Below, one piece after another: positions 1-12,802 of a DNA stretch of 64,000 nt. Source of the stretch: SLRI01 sp942491185 (lineage in GTDB: Bacteria; Pseudomonadota; Alphaproteobacteria; Geminicoccales; Geminicoccaceae); assembly GCA_942491185.1 (NCBI GenBank), contig CALOAB010000003.1, positions 1 through 64,000 on the forward strand, read 5' to 3'. Each line of letters starts with the position of its first letter. Within the stretch, counting starts at the first letter, position 1. The notes under the pieces are model-generated. The model was not told the DNA's origin and did no database searches. It was given only the letters and a program-made list of their open reading frames with translations. The translations under genes were made by a program, and so were the position numbers.

Positions 1-2
1 TT

Positions 3-79
<77 letters not shown>

Positions 80-89
80 GAGGTGGGTG

Positions 90-136
90 GTTCCTTCGGT
101 CTATCGCGCACTTGCGCTACTTGAGCCCGAAGGAAC
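90..136 (+). repeat. Nested hairpin repeat, copy A
   Basis: A 10-bp perfect outer stem (GTTCCTTCGG / CCGAAGGAAC) encloses TCTATC, a small inner hairpin GCGC-ACTT-GCGC, and TACTTGAGC. Copies B, C and D share the TCTA and CTACTTGAG segments but have different outer-stem sequences that remain self-complementary. Lies between the 5S and tRNA-fMet genes. Confidence 0.8.
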
Positions 137-153
137 GGATGGTGTGTCTCTTG

Positions 154-192
154 CTTCGATCTACCGGCCGGTCGGCCTACTTGAGATCGAAG
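154..192 (+). repeat. Nested hairpin repeat, copy B
   Basis: A 9-bp outer stem (CTTCGATCT / AGATCGAAG) encloses an inner GGCC-GGTC-GGCC hairpin, with the same CTACTTGAG segment on the 3' side as copy A. It is 17 bases from copy A, in the same orientation, in the 5S to tRNA-fMet spacer. Confidence 0.75.
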
Positions 193-238
193 GGAGGGGT
201 GTGAAGAGGCAATGGTTGGGTTTGGTCCCTGATTGGAT

Positions 239-356
239 GGCCTGGCGACGACCTACTCTCCCACAGGTGGGCCTGCAGTACCATGGGCGCTGAGGGGTTT
301 CACGGCCGAGTTCGGAATGGGGTCGGGTGGGTCACCCTCGCGATGATCACCAAGCC
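239..356 (-). rRNA. rrf: 5S ribosomal RNA
   Basis: The minus strand shows a canonical 5S sequence with the conserved CCGAACTCGG and GGGAGAGTAGGTC segments. The ends pair (GGCTTGG with CCAGGCC), which defines both termini to within a few bases. Length about 118 nt. Confidence 0.95.
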
Positions 357-469
357 ATCCGATCAGGGTGATCGGCTGGCTTGGGTCTTTTGGGACTTTG
401 GGCCATCCGATCATGAACGACCGGCTGGCTTGGTTTTTTGGGACCTTGCCATCCGATCTGGCTCGCCGG
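355..469. repeat. Tandem direct repeat in the 23S-5S spacer
   Basis: Two near-identical units (48 bp at 355-402, 46 bp at 403-448) both begin CCATCCGATC and share GGCTGGCTTGG and TTTTGGGAC. A truncated third copy starts at 449. The array abuts the 5' end of the 5S gene. Confidence 0.8.
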
Positions 470-569
470 GACGGTCGCCGCCTCGAGCACAGTTGTGCGT
501 CGCGTCGGTTTTGTCCTGGCAAGTTGGTTTGTCTGGTCGAACGGGCATGGTTTTGGCTCGTTCTTGGAG

Positions 570-3343
<2,774 letters not shown>

Positions 3344-3864
3344 CTCCAAGAACGAGCCCCTTTTGCAAGGCCCGTAACCCGTGCACCCCAACACCATGCC
3401 AACCAGGCATGACGCCAAGATACCAAGGTTGCACCCCAAACCCCGATCAAACATGACCGGCGCCTCAGGCACCCAAAAGCAGAACATCCGCCCCGACGGC
3501 TAAACCGGGACGGCCAAAAACAAGCATACCATGCTTGGAGATCGCCCAATACGGCACCCCGACGGGAATGGCGAACCACCCTCGACGAACCACCGGACCG
3601 GACGAACTCGTTCGAACATCGCAGTGCCGAACGCCGACGCCGGAGCTAGAGCCCCGAATTCGACGATCGACCGCGATGCCCGCGTTCGACCAGACTTGCC
3701 TCTTCACGATGTAAAAACAACAACCGTCCGCCAGAACGACCATGACCGCAAAACGGAGCATGGACCTTTCATGACGGGCGAATCTGTCACGAGCCTGTCA
3801 CCACGAGCCGTCACAAGACGACAAGTGACCGGGACAACCCAGCCGGCGGCGGCACGCGATAAAA
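3344..3864. other. 23S-tRNA-Ile spacer, no tRNA-Ala
   Basis: This 521-base part of the internal transcribed spacer should hold tRNA-Ala(TGC) in most alphaproteobacteria, but no tRNA-like sequence with a TGC anticodon is visible on the minus strand. There is no credible protein gene. A direct repeat of TGTCAC-type motifs occurs near 3785-3815. Confidence 0.7.
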
Positions 3865-3941
<77 letters not shown>

Positions 3942-3955
3942 AGGCTTGGTCTAAG

Positions 3956-4002
3956 GGCCGGTCGGTCTATCGCGCGGTCGCACTACTTGAGCCCGACCGG
4001 CC
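3956..4002 (+). repeat. Nested hairpin repeat, copy C
   Basis: Outer stem of 10 bp, GGCCGGTCGG / CCGACCGGCC. The interior has TCTATCGCG on the left and CTACTTGAGC on the right, as in copy A, with a short GCG-CGGT-CGC inner hairpin. It begins 14 bases past the 5' end of tRNA-Ile. Confidence 0.8.
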
Positions 4003-4103
4003 GCAGCCTGCGCGCCGGAGCCAGATCGACGGAACCGCGCCAGCTTGCATGCCAGACGATCCGACCAACCAGCTCCGCACCCAACCCTGATGCCAAGCAG
4101 ATC

Positions 4104-4152
4104 GGGCCGGCCGGACTCAAGTAGCCCAAGTGGGCGGTAGGCCGGCCGGCCC
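4104..4152 (-). repeat. Nested hairpin repeat, copy D
   Basis: Same architecture, read on the minus strand. The outer stem is 11 bp (GGGCCGGCCGG / CCGGCCGGCCC), the inner hairpin is GCCC-ACTT-GGGC, and CTACTTGAG follows. It is inverted relative to copy C. Confidence 0.8.
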
Positions 4153-4288
4153 AACCTATGAAGAGAGGATATGCAGACGGCGCTTCGACCGTCTTCCGAC
4201 GACCGGAGCGAACCCCGGTCAATCGGTGGCGTCGATCGACTAAATCGACACCTTGATCTTTCAGATCCGCCAGGCCGTGGCCCGGCAG

Positions 4289-5782
<1,494 letters not shown>

Positions 5783-5978
5783 AGCCCCAGACCAGGCAGC
5801 AAAAGCCACCCAACCCAGAATCCCAGCATCTACTGGCCGCAAGCAAATCCCCCATCCCAACAACAACTCCAGCCCAAAAGCCAAAGCCGCCATCAAAACA
5901 GAAGACCTACCCGCGTCTTCCAGAAAATGCACAGGCCAAAACGCCGCCTGCACATCCCCTCTTCACAATCATACAACT

Positions 5979-5991
5979 TGTCAAAAGAACA
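5979..5991 (-). promoter_or_regulatory. boxA-like antitermination signal in the rRNA leader
   Basis: The minus strand reads TGTTCTTTTGACA, close to the boxA consensus TGCTCTTTAACA bound by NusB/NusE. It sits about 200 nt upstream of the 16S 5' end and 60 nt downstream of the promoter, the normal position in a ribosomal leader. Confidence 0.7.
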
Positions 5992-6050
5992 AGCGGCTTA
6001 GTGCCGAGCCGTCAGGGTTCCCCGACGCCGGCACCGCCGCGATGAATTGG

Positions 6051-6079
6051 GGTATAGCTATTGTCCCGACCCACCGCAA
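6051..6079 (-). promoter_or_regulatory. rRNA operon promoter (sigma-70 type)
   Basis: Minus strand has TTGCGG (-35) and TATACC (-10) separated by exactly 17 bases, with a T-rich stretch upstream of the -35 element. It would give a leader of about 260 nt before 16S, containing the boxA-like signal. It is the best promoter match upstream of 16S. Confidence 0.65.
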
Positions 6080-6201
6080 GCGCTTTTTTCGGCCAATCGT
6101 CGATTGCCGTCGTCGCGCACGCGGCCACCGACGATCGAGCACAGCCTACGCCAAAAGGGGTAGGAAGCGCCCTTCGATATGCCGCAACTCCCATGAAAGG
6201 T

Positions 6202-6231
6202 TTGACAGGAATGGGGTGCGAAACGCATATA
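6202..6231 (+). promoter_or_regulatory. Candidate promoter for the M23 peptidase gene
   Basis: TTGACA (6202-6207) and CATATA (6226-6231) with an 18-base spacer, facing the peptidase gene at 6448. The implied 5' untranslated region is about 210 nt. It lies back to back with the rRNA promoter. No other gene is visible between 6080 and 6447. Confidence 0.5.
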
Positions 6232-6447
6232 TTGCATCGCGGGAACGATAGTCGTCGGATCACGGTGGTTCCAGCAGAGTAGCGAGCGTTGACCTAGCAT
6301 GTTGCTCGGTTCGAAGTTCGGGTCGGCGCCGTTTTCGTCTGTCGGCGCGATCTGCGCGAGAGCTCCGAAGCCACCGTTGTCGGATGAGGCCCCACTCGTC
6401 GTCACGACCTCGAACGGCGCTCGATCGCTGCCCACGAGCTCCAGGTC

Positions 6448-8163
6448 GTGTATGACAGCAACCGCCGAGCGTGCCGTTGGGCGCGTTCAGCAGTAACGAA
6501 GAGAGCCGTGTTGATCCGAGCTTCGAGAACCAATGCGACCCGAGCCACACCCGCGGGAGACGCGCTCGGCCGCCTCGTCATTACAATATCCCTAACCGTC
6601 TGTATGGGTGGAGTCACGCTGGCCGCCGGACTGCACGCCGCCTTCACACCGGCAGCGTCCGAAGACGCGCTGGCGCTCGAAGGCGCGAGCCCGCATGACG
6701 TCGTACTCGACAATCGAGGCTTGCGCGCTCGGCCCGCAACCGTCGATCTGGCCGGGCGCTTGCTGCCGGTACCGTTGATCCGTGACCCGCTCACCCCCGG
6801 CCCGATGCTCGCCGGAAGCAGCCGGGAAACGCTGCAATTTGCTCATGCGCCGAGCGCTGGCCCGATGGTGGCCGCCGACATCGGCACTGCCGTCGCTTCG
6901 GCCGTCCAGCCGGCCACGCCCAACTTCGCGGCTTCCCCGGGGGACGGCGACGGCGATTCATCCGGCTGGGCAACGGCTGACGGCGGTGCTGCGGGACTGT
7001 CGACACCGTCGCTGGTGCCGGCCTTGGCCGAGCTGGATGCAACCGTCGAAGCCGAGCACGTCGTCGTCAAGCGCGGCGACACGCTCCTGCAAATCTTGCT
7101 TCGCTCCGGCATCGATCGGGCCGAGGCGCATCAGGTGGTGGGCACACTCAGCACGGTCTACGACCCGCGTCAGCTGCGTGTCGGCCAGGCCATGGCGGTC
7201 GAGGTCGAGCGCGCCGGCGACCGTCTAGCGGCGCCGCGACTGGCTGCCTTGTCGCTCAATCTCGATTTCGGCAATGACCTTCGCGTCGAGCGCGATGCCA
7301 ATGGCGATTTTGCGGCGCGCACCGTCGACCGCGAGCTGGTCGAGACCGTGCACGCTGCCCAGGCGGTGATCGACGGCACGCTGTACAAGACGGCCCGGCG
7401 GCAGGACGTGCCGGACGAGGCGCTGGTCAATCTCGCCAATATCTTCAGCTGGGACATCGACTTCCAGCGCGACGTTCATCCCGGCGACAGCTTCGAGCTG
7501 GTCTACGAGCAGGTCGAGAGCCCGGACGGTGAGGTGCGTGGCGGCGAGGTGCTGTTCGCCAGCCTGCGGCTGCGTGGTCGCAACCTCCATGCCTATCGCT
7601 ACGAGCATGCCGACGGCAGCCACGGCTATTACGACGCCGATGGCCGCTCCTTGCGCAAATGGCTGATGCGCACACCGATCGATGGCGCCCGGCTGTCATC
7701 CGGCTTCGGGCCACGCCGGCATCCGATTCTCGGCTACAATCGAATGCACCGCGGCGTCGACTTCGCCGCGCCCACCGGCACCCCGATCTATGCCGCCGGC
7801 GACGGTGTCCTCGTCATGGCAGGCCGCAATGGCAGCTACGGCAACTACATCGAGATCCGCCACAATAGCGAGTTCAACACGGCCTACGCCCATCTCAGTC
7901 GGCTCGCCAAGGGCATCGAGCGCGGCAGCCGCGTTCGGCAGGGCCAGGTGATTGGCTATGTCGGCTCGACCGGCCGCTCGACCGGCCCGCATTTGCATTA
8001 CGAGGTCAAGCAGAACGGCAAGCAGATCAACCCGATGTCGATCACGCCGCAGACCGCGGTACGCCTCGCCGGCGCCGAGCTCGAGCGCTTTCGCCGGCAG
8101 ATCGAGACCATCGAGGCGAGCCGCCCAAGCAGCACCGGCAGGACGACGCTGGCCCAGCGCTAG
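6448..8163 (+). CDS. M23 family metallopeptidase (murein endopeptidase-like)
   Basis: 571 residues. A short cytoplasmic N-terminus is followed by one membrane segment at about residues 42-62, a low-complexity linker, a LysM/OapA-like domain at about 205-265, and a C-terminal M23 domain at about 420-530. The zinc and catalytic residues of LytM-type endopeptidases are present: H434 and D438 in HRGVD, H482 in YAHLS, and H515/H517 in HLHYE. It should therefore be an active, inner-membrane-anchored peptidase that cleaves peptidoglycan cross-links in the periplasm. The start is uncertain: no strong ribosome-binding site precedes 6448, and GTG or TTG codons about 20 residues in would also leave the membrane anchor intact. 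It appears to be a single-gene unit. Confidence 0.88.
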   Translation: MYDSNRRACRWARSAVTKRAVLIRASRTNATRATPAGDALGRLVITISLTVCMGGVTLAAGLHAAFTPAASEDALALEGASPHDVVLDNRGLRARPATVDLAGRLLPVPLIRDPLTPGPMLAGSSRETLQFAHAPSAGPMVAADIGTAVASAVQPATPNFAASPGDGDGDSSGWATADGGAAGLSTPSLVPALAELDATVEAEHVVVKRGDTLLQILLRSGIDRAEAHQVVGTLSTVYDPRQLRVGQAMAVEVERAGDRLAAPRLAALSLNLDFGNDLRVERDANGDFAARTVDRELVETVHAAQAVIDGTLYKTARRQDVPDEALVNLANIFSWDIDFQRDVHPGDSFELVYEQVESPDGEVRGGEVLFASLRLRGRNLHAYRYEHADGSHGYYDADGRSLRKWLMRTPIDGARLSSGFGPRRHPILGYNRMHRGVDFAAPTGTPIYAAGDGVLVMAGRNGSYGNYIEIRHNSEFNTAYAHLSRLAKGIERGSRVRQGQVIGYVGSTGRSTGPHLHYEVKQNGKQINPMSITPQTAVRLAGAELERFRRQIETIEASRPSSTGRTTLAQR

Positions 8164-8376
8164 CTCGAATCGTTAGGCTGTGCTTCGGTGAGGTGCGCCT
8201 CGTTTATCTCCGCTTGCGCTAGATCGGCTGTTCTTTCGCCAGCGCCATGAGACTGCGCTGCGCTGCATACGAGCGTGTTTGAGCCGTTTTCGTGGTGTTT
8301 CAGGAGCCGTCCACAGGCGCGGGCCATGGTATCTGGCGGTCGCCCCGGTAAGCTTGAATGCGACGCCGCATTGCTC

Positions 8377-9039
8377 TCAAAACTTCCCATAGCGCCGATA
8401 GGCCTCGCGCGGGTCGACGCCCTCGAGGATCGCCTTGCGCACCAGGTTTTCCGTCGCCATCGCCGCTTCTGCGGCATCCAGGACGGCGCCGATTTGCGCG
8501 CTCGGGACGATCACGATGCCGTCGCGATCGGCGAGCACCCAATCGCCCGCGCTGATCTGGACGTCGCCGATCTGGATCGGCTGGTCAAACGCATCCGGCA
8601 GCCAGTAGCCAACGATGTCCTTCGGCGTGTGGTGGGTGAAGCAGACCGGAAAGCCGAGCTCGAGGATGAAGTCGACATCCCGGCAGGCGCCGTCGACGAT
8701 GTAGCCACGCACGCCGCGATGCTGGAGCGTCTCGGCCGATAGCTCGCCCATCAGCGCCACGGCGTGGGTATGCGGCTGGTTGATCACCACATGCCCGGGC
8801 CGCGCCTCGGCCAAGAGACCGGTCCACTCGACCAGCGTCCGATCCGCGTCCGCCGTCTCGTCGACATGGCCGCTCACGGTGAAGATGGGCCCAGCCAGGC
8901 GCCGCTCCGGGAAAAGGGGCCTGATGCCGGCCGGCAGAACGAAATTGCGCAGCCCCATGGCGCGCATCACGTCGTTGAGAATACCGGTGTAGCAGCGCTC
9001 GAGACGGCCGGTGGTAAGGGCGTCGCCCGCTTCAGTCAT
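8377..9039 (-). CDS. RraA-like family protein
   Basis: 220 residues covering the whole RraA/4-hydroxy-4-methyl-2-oxoglutarate aldolase fold. The characteristic G98-E99 pair and the G-x-x-R120-D121 motif (DGACRD), which bind substrate and metal in the aldolase members, are present, so an enzymatic aldolase or decarboxylase role is more plausible than pure RNase E inhibition. The start is supported by GGGGGAGG eight bases upstream. There is no pathway partner next to it, so the substrate cannot be named. The databases often mislabel this family as demethylmenaquinone methyltransferase; nothing here supports that. Confidence 0.82.
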   Translation of the reverse strand: MTEAGDALTTGRLERCYTGILNDVMRAMGLRNFVLPAGIRPLFPERRLAGPIFTVSGHVDETADADRTLVEWTGLLAEARPGHVVINQPHTHAVALMGELSAETLQHRGVRGYIVDGACRDVDFILELGFPVCFTHHTPKDIVGYWLPDAFDQPIQIGDVQISAGDWVLADRDGIVIVPSAQIGAVLDAAEAAMATENLVRKAILEGVDPREAYRRYGKF

Positions 9040-9376
9040 GCTCGTGCCTCCCCCTGGTCGGCCCTGGATCTCGATCGGTCACGCCATGGTTCGCCGTGCC
9101 CCAGATCCTGGGTCCTCTTGCTGCGAGTAGTATCGCCGGATGACCAGAAAATCGACCACGTCGAGCTATCCAGCGCAGTGAATGGCCCCTCGGCTGCGCG
9201 CGACGATGCGGCTTCTTGCGCCAAAGCGTTCCAGGCAGCCCGGACAGTCGTGCGACACTGCAAATCGACCTTATGGTTGCGCTCCCTGGCCACCGGCGCC
9301 AAAGCTGGACTGACGGCCAAGGCAGGGCGGCCGTCTGGTCCAGAGTCGCAGGGCGGCCAGACACGGGAGGCGACCC
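9040..9376. other. Intergenic region between divergent genes
   Basis: 337 bases between the RraA-like gene (minus) and the cyclase gene (plus). No open frame with coding character and no RNA gene is visible. Promoters for both neighbours must lie here but none has a convincing consensus. A GTCTGG/CCAGAC inverted pair lies near 9331-9363. Confidence 0.5.
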
Positions 9377-12300
9377 ATGACCGACCTCAGCGCCTGGCTC
9401 GCGTCACTGGGCCTGGAGCGGTACGCGGCCACGTTCGCCGAGAACGCGATCGACCATAGCTTATTGCCGACACTCACCGCCGACGACCTCAAGGAGCTCG
9501 GCGTCACCGCACTCGGCCACCGCAAGACGCTGCTTGCCGCCATCGCAGCCCTAGCCGAGGCGCCCGCCTCCTCCCCCAGCGCCCCGACAGCGCCCACAGC
9601 CACCCCGCCTTCGAGCGCCGCGGAGCGCCGCCAGCTGACGGTGATGTTCGTCGACCTGGTCGGCTCCACCGCCCTCTCCGCGCAGCTCGATCCGGAGGAG
9701 ATGGGCGCGGTCCTGCGCGGCTACCAGAACGCCGTGGCCGGCGAGATCGCGCGGTTCGAGGGCCATGTCGCCAAGTTCATGGGCGACGGCGTGCTCGCCT
9801 ATTTCGGCTGGCCGGTGGCGCACGAGGACGAGGCCGAGCGGGCGGTTCGGGCCGGGCTCGCCATCCTCGCGGCCGTCTCGCGTCTGGCCGGCGGCGATGC
9901 GCCATTGGCCTGCCGGATCGGCCTCGCCACCGGCCTCGTCGTGGTGGGCGAGCTGATCGGCGAGGGCGCGGCCCAGGAGCAGACCGTGGTCGGCGAGACG
10001 CCCAACCTGGCGGCGCGGCTGCAGGCGCTGGCGAACCCTGGCCAGCTGGTCGTCGCCGAGGCGACCCGGCGGCTGTTGGGCGATATCTTCGAGGTGGCCG
10101 AGCTCGGCCGTCACGCGGTCAAGGGGATCGACCGGCCCGTCGAGGCCTTCGCCGTCACCGGCGAGCGGCCGGCCGAGAGCCGCTTTGTCGCCCGGAGCGG
10201 GCCGGACCTGCTGCCGATCGTCGGCCGCGACCAGGAGCTGGCGCTGCTCGTCGAGCGCTGGAGGCAGGCTCTGGCCGGTGAGGGGCAGCTCGTGCTGCTC
10301 TCCGGCGAGGCCGGCATCGGCAAGTCGCGGATCACTGCAGCCCTGCTGGAAGCATTGGCCGCCGAGCCGCATCTCAACATGCGCTACCAGTGCTCGCCCT
10401 ATCACAGCGACAGCGCGCTCTGGCCGGTGATCCAGCATCTCGGCCTCGCCGCCGGAATCGCCCCGACCGATACGACGGACGCGAAGCTCGACAAGCTCGA
10501 AGCGCTGCTCGGCGAGGCCGTGGCCGACGTCAACGCGGCCGCACCGCATTTGGCGGCGCTGCTCGGCATCGACGGCGATTCCCGCTACGGGCCCAGCGAC
10601 CTGCCGCCCCAGCAGCGCCGCCAGCGCACGCTGCTGGCACTGCTCGACCAGCTTTCGGGCTTGGCCGCGCAACAGCCGGTGCTGGTCGTCATCGAGGACG
10701 TCCACTGGGTCGATCCCACCACGCTCGAGCTGATCGAGCTGATGCTCGACCGGGTGGCGACGGCACCGGTGCTGCTGCTGGCCACCGCCCGGCCGAGCTT
10801 CACCCATGGCTTCGGCGGCCACCCGATCGTCACCCGCCTGGCGCTGAACCGGCTCGGCCGCGAGGCGACGGCGGCCATCATGACCCGGGTCACGGGCGGC
10901 AAGACGCTGCCGGCGGAGCTGGTGGCCGAGATCGCGGCGCGCACCGATGGGGTGCCGCTCTATGTCGAGGAGATGACCAAGGCGGTGCTCGAATCGGGCG
11001 CGCTGCGGGAGACCGACGACGCCTGGCTGCTCGACGGCCCGCTCAGCCAACTGGCGATCCCCACCTCGTTGCACGATTCGCTGATGGCCCGGCTCGACCG
11101 CCTGCACCCGGTCAAGGAGGTCGCGCAGACCGCCGCCGTCATCGGCCGCAACTTCGACCATCAGACCATCGCCGCGCTTGCCGGTCTGCCCGAGACCGAG
11201 CTTGCCGAAGCCATGCAGCGCCTGGTCGAGGCCGAGCTGGTCTTCCGCCGCGGCGCGCCACCCGACGCCACCTACATGTTCAAGCACGCGCTGGTCCGCG
11301 ACGCGGCCTATGAAAGCCTGCTCAAGAGCCGCCGGCAGGAGCTGCACGCCCGGCTCTTCCACCTGCTCGAGAACGATCCCGAAGCCCCGCCAGAAATCCT
11401 CGCCCAGCACGCCGAGGCGGCCGGGCTGATGGCCGAGGCGCTCGACCAGTGGGAGCGCGCCGGCGCTACGGCGGTGACGCGTCCGGCCTACAAGGAGGCG
11501 ATCGCCGCCTTCAATGCAGCGATCCGGCTCGCCCGGGAGCACGGCGCCGACGGCACCCGCCAACGCCGCGAACTCGCGCTCCAGGTCCAGCTCGGCCAGG
11601 CGCTCCTCGCCAAGCTCGGCTACCAGGCACCGGCGACCACGGCGGCCTTCGAGCGCGCCCTCGAGCTCGCGGAGCAGATCGGCGAGCCCGACCTTTTGAT
11701 CCCGGCGGTCTACGGCCTATTGGCCGGCCGCTATATAGCCGTCACGGGGTCTGCCGCACTCGCCGAGCGCCTGGGCGAGCTGACGAGCCTCGAACGGGAC
11801 AGCGGCACGCGCTGCGTGGCGCTTCGCATGCTGGCGCTCGAGCAGTTCCACGCCAGCCATTATGAGCGGTCGCTCGAGCTGGTCGGTCAGGCCCTGGCGA
11901 TCTATGACCCTGCCATCCACCGCGACCTGCGCCTGCGCTTCGGCCACGATCCTCGGACGGCCGCGACCAACTACAAGGCCTGGAACCTCTGGCTGCTCGG
12001 CTATCCCGACCAGGCTCGCAACGCTATCGTGGACGCGCTGAGCTGGGCGCGTGAGATCGATCATGCAAACACGACCGGCCTCGTGCTCTGCATGGGTGTG
12101 ACGTTGACCAACATCTGGCTGCGCAACGTCGACAGTGTCGAATCGGCGGCGAACGAGGCGCTGGACCTGGCGGATAAGATGTCGCTCGCCTTGTGGGGTG
12201 CCTGGGCCCGGTCCCATCGCGCTTGGGCGCTGAGCGAGCGAGGCGATCCAGCAGCCTTGGCGGAGTTCGCCGCCGGCTTGGCCGCGGCGCGAGCGATCGG

Positions 12301-12718
12301 CGCCAACCGCTTCGAGGTCCTGCATCTCGGGCTCTACGCCGAGGCGCAGTCCCAGGCCGGCGAGCATGCTGCAGCCGAGCGCTCCATCGCCGAGGCGTTC
12401 CGCTCCTTCGAGAGCCGCCCGGACATGCCCTTCCTGGTCGACCTGCACCGCCGTCGCGCCGCCATTGCCCTGCGCGCCAACGCCACAGCAACCGCCGACG
12501 CCATCACCGACCTCGAGCGCGCGCTCGACATCGCCCGCCAGCAGCAAGCCCCCTCCCTCGAGCTCCGGGCATCCCGCGACCTCGCCCGCCTCTGGGCCGA
12601 GCGCGGCGAGCGGCAACAAGCGCTCGACCTCCTCGCCCCCGTCTACGACTGGTTCACCGAAGGCTTCGACACGCCCGATCTCGTCGAGGCCAAGGCGCTG
12701 CTGGACCAATTTCGCTGA
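9377..12718 (+). CDS. SAM domain/class III adenylate cyclase/ATPase/TPR protein
   Basis: 1113 residues with four modules in order: an N-terminal SAM domain (about 1-60), a class III nucleotide cyclase domain (about 84-260), a STAND/AAA-type ATPase with Walker A at G310-S317 (GEAGIGKS), and a C-terminal TPR-like helical region (about 660-1110). The cyclase residues are all visible: metal-binding D93 and D137, lysine K133, threonine T203 at the Asp/Thr adenine-recognition position, and N210/R214 for the transition state. It should therefore make cAMP. The architecture resembles MalT/AfsR-type regulated sensors, with ATPase plus TPR gating an effector domain, but no DNA-binding domain is present. 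The start has GGGAGG 7 bases upstream. The gene stands alone, so the input signal is unknown. Confidence 0.88.
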   Translation: MTDLSAWLASLGLERYAATFAENAIDHSLLPTLTADDLKELGVTALGHRKTLLAAIAALAEAPASSPSAPTAPTATPPSSAAERRQLTVMFVDLVGSTALSAQLDPEEMGAVLRGYQNAVAGEIARFEGHVAKFMGDGVLAYFGWPVAHEDEAERAVRAGLAILAAVSRLAGGDAPLACRIGLATGLVVVGELIGEGAAQEQTVVGETPNLAARLQALANPGQLVVAEATRRLLGDIFEVAELGRHAVKGIDRPVEAFAVTGERPAESRFVARSGPDLLPIVGRDQELALLVERWRQALAGEGQLVLLSGEAGIGKSRITAALLEALAAEPHLNMRYQCSPYHSDSALWPVIQHLGLAAGIAPTDTTDAKLDKLEALLGEAVADVNAAAPHLAALLGIDGDSRYGPSDLPPQQRRQRTLLALLDQLSGLAAQQPVLVVIEDVHWVDPTTLELIELMLDRVATAPVLLLATARPSFTHGFGGHPIVTRLALNRLGREATAAIMTRVTGGKTLPAELVAEIAARTDGVPLYVEEMTKAVLESGALRETDDAWLLDGPLSQLAIPTSLHDSLMARLDRLHPVKEVAQTAAVIGRNFDHQTIAALAGLPETELAEAMQRLVEAELVFRRGAPPDATYMFKHALVRDAAYESLLKSRRQELHARLFHLLENDPEAPPEILAQHAEAAGLMAEALDQWERAGATAVTRPAYKEAIAAFNAAIRLAREHGADGTRQRRELALQVQLGQALLAKLGYQAPATTAAFERALELAEQIGEPDLLIPAVYGLLAGRYIAVTGSAALAERLGELTSLERDSGTRCVALRMLALEQFHASHYERSLELVGQALAIYDPAIHRDLRLRFGHDPRTAATNYKAWNLWLLGYPDQARNAIVDALSWAREIDHANTTGLVLCMGVTLTNIWLRNVDSVESAANEALDLADKMSLALWGAWARSHRAWALSERGDPAALAEFAAGLAAARAIGANRFEVLHLGLYAEAQSQAGEHAAAERSIAEAFRSFESRPDMPFLVDLHRRRAAIALRANATATADAITDLERALDIARQQQAPSLELRASRDLARLWAERGERQQALDLLAPVYDWFTEGFDTPDLVEAKALLDQFR

Positions 12719-12736
12719 GCGTCGTCGTCATTCCCC

Positions 12737-12770
12737 TTGTCACACAGCCGTCACAAACCCAGTCTACCCA
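12737..12770 (+). promoter_or_regulatory. Candidate Pho box and -10 element
   Basis: TTGTCAC-ACAG-CCGTCAC (12737-12754) is two 7-bp half-sites four bases apart, each matching the PhoB half-site CTGTCA at five of six positions. A weak -10 (TACCCA) follows after 10 bases, the spacing usual for PhoB-activated promoters. The start codon is 33 bases further on. Inference from sequence only. Confidence 0.5.
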
Positions 12771-12802
12771 CCAAATCGACACCCCAGCCGGAGATCCCCC
12801 AA

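Noticed and set aside
3784..3815. Perfect Pho-box-like repeat (CTGTCAC-GAGC-CTGTCAC) in the rRNA spacer
   Set aside because: It matches the PhoB half-site and spacing, but it lies inside the transcribed 16S-23S spacer with no gene downstream on that strand, and a third TGTCAC-like unit suggests a simple local duplication.
8164..8376. Degenerate copy of the nested hairpin repeat near 8197-8230
   Set aside because: TTATC and GCTTGCGCTA resemble the core, but the CTACTTGAG segment and the outer stem are missing.
9551..11563. 670-codon open frame antisense to the cyclase gene
   Set aside because: Antisense open frames of this length are expected in high-GC coding DNA; the plus strand has the recognised domains and the ribosome-binding site.
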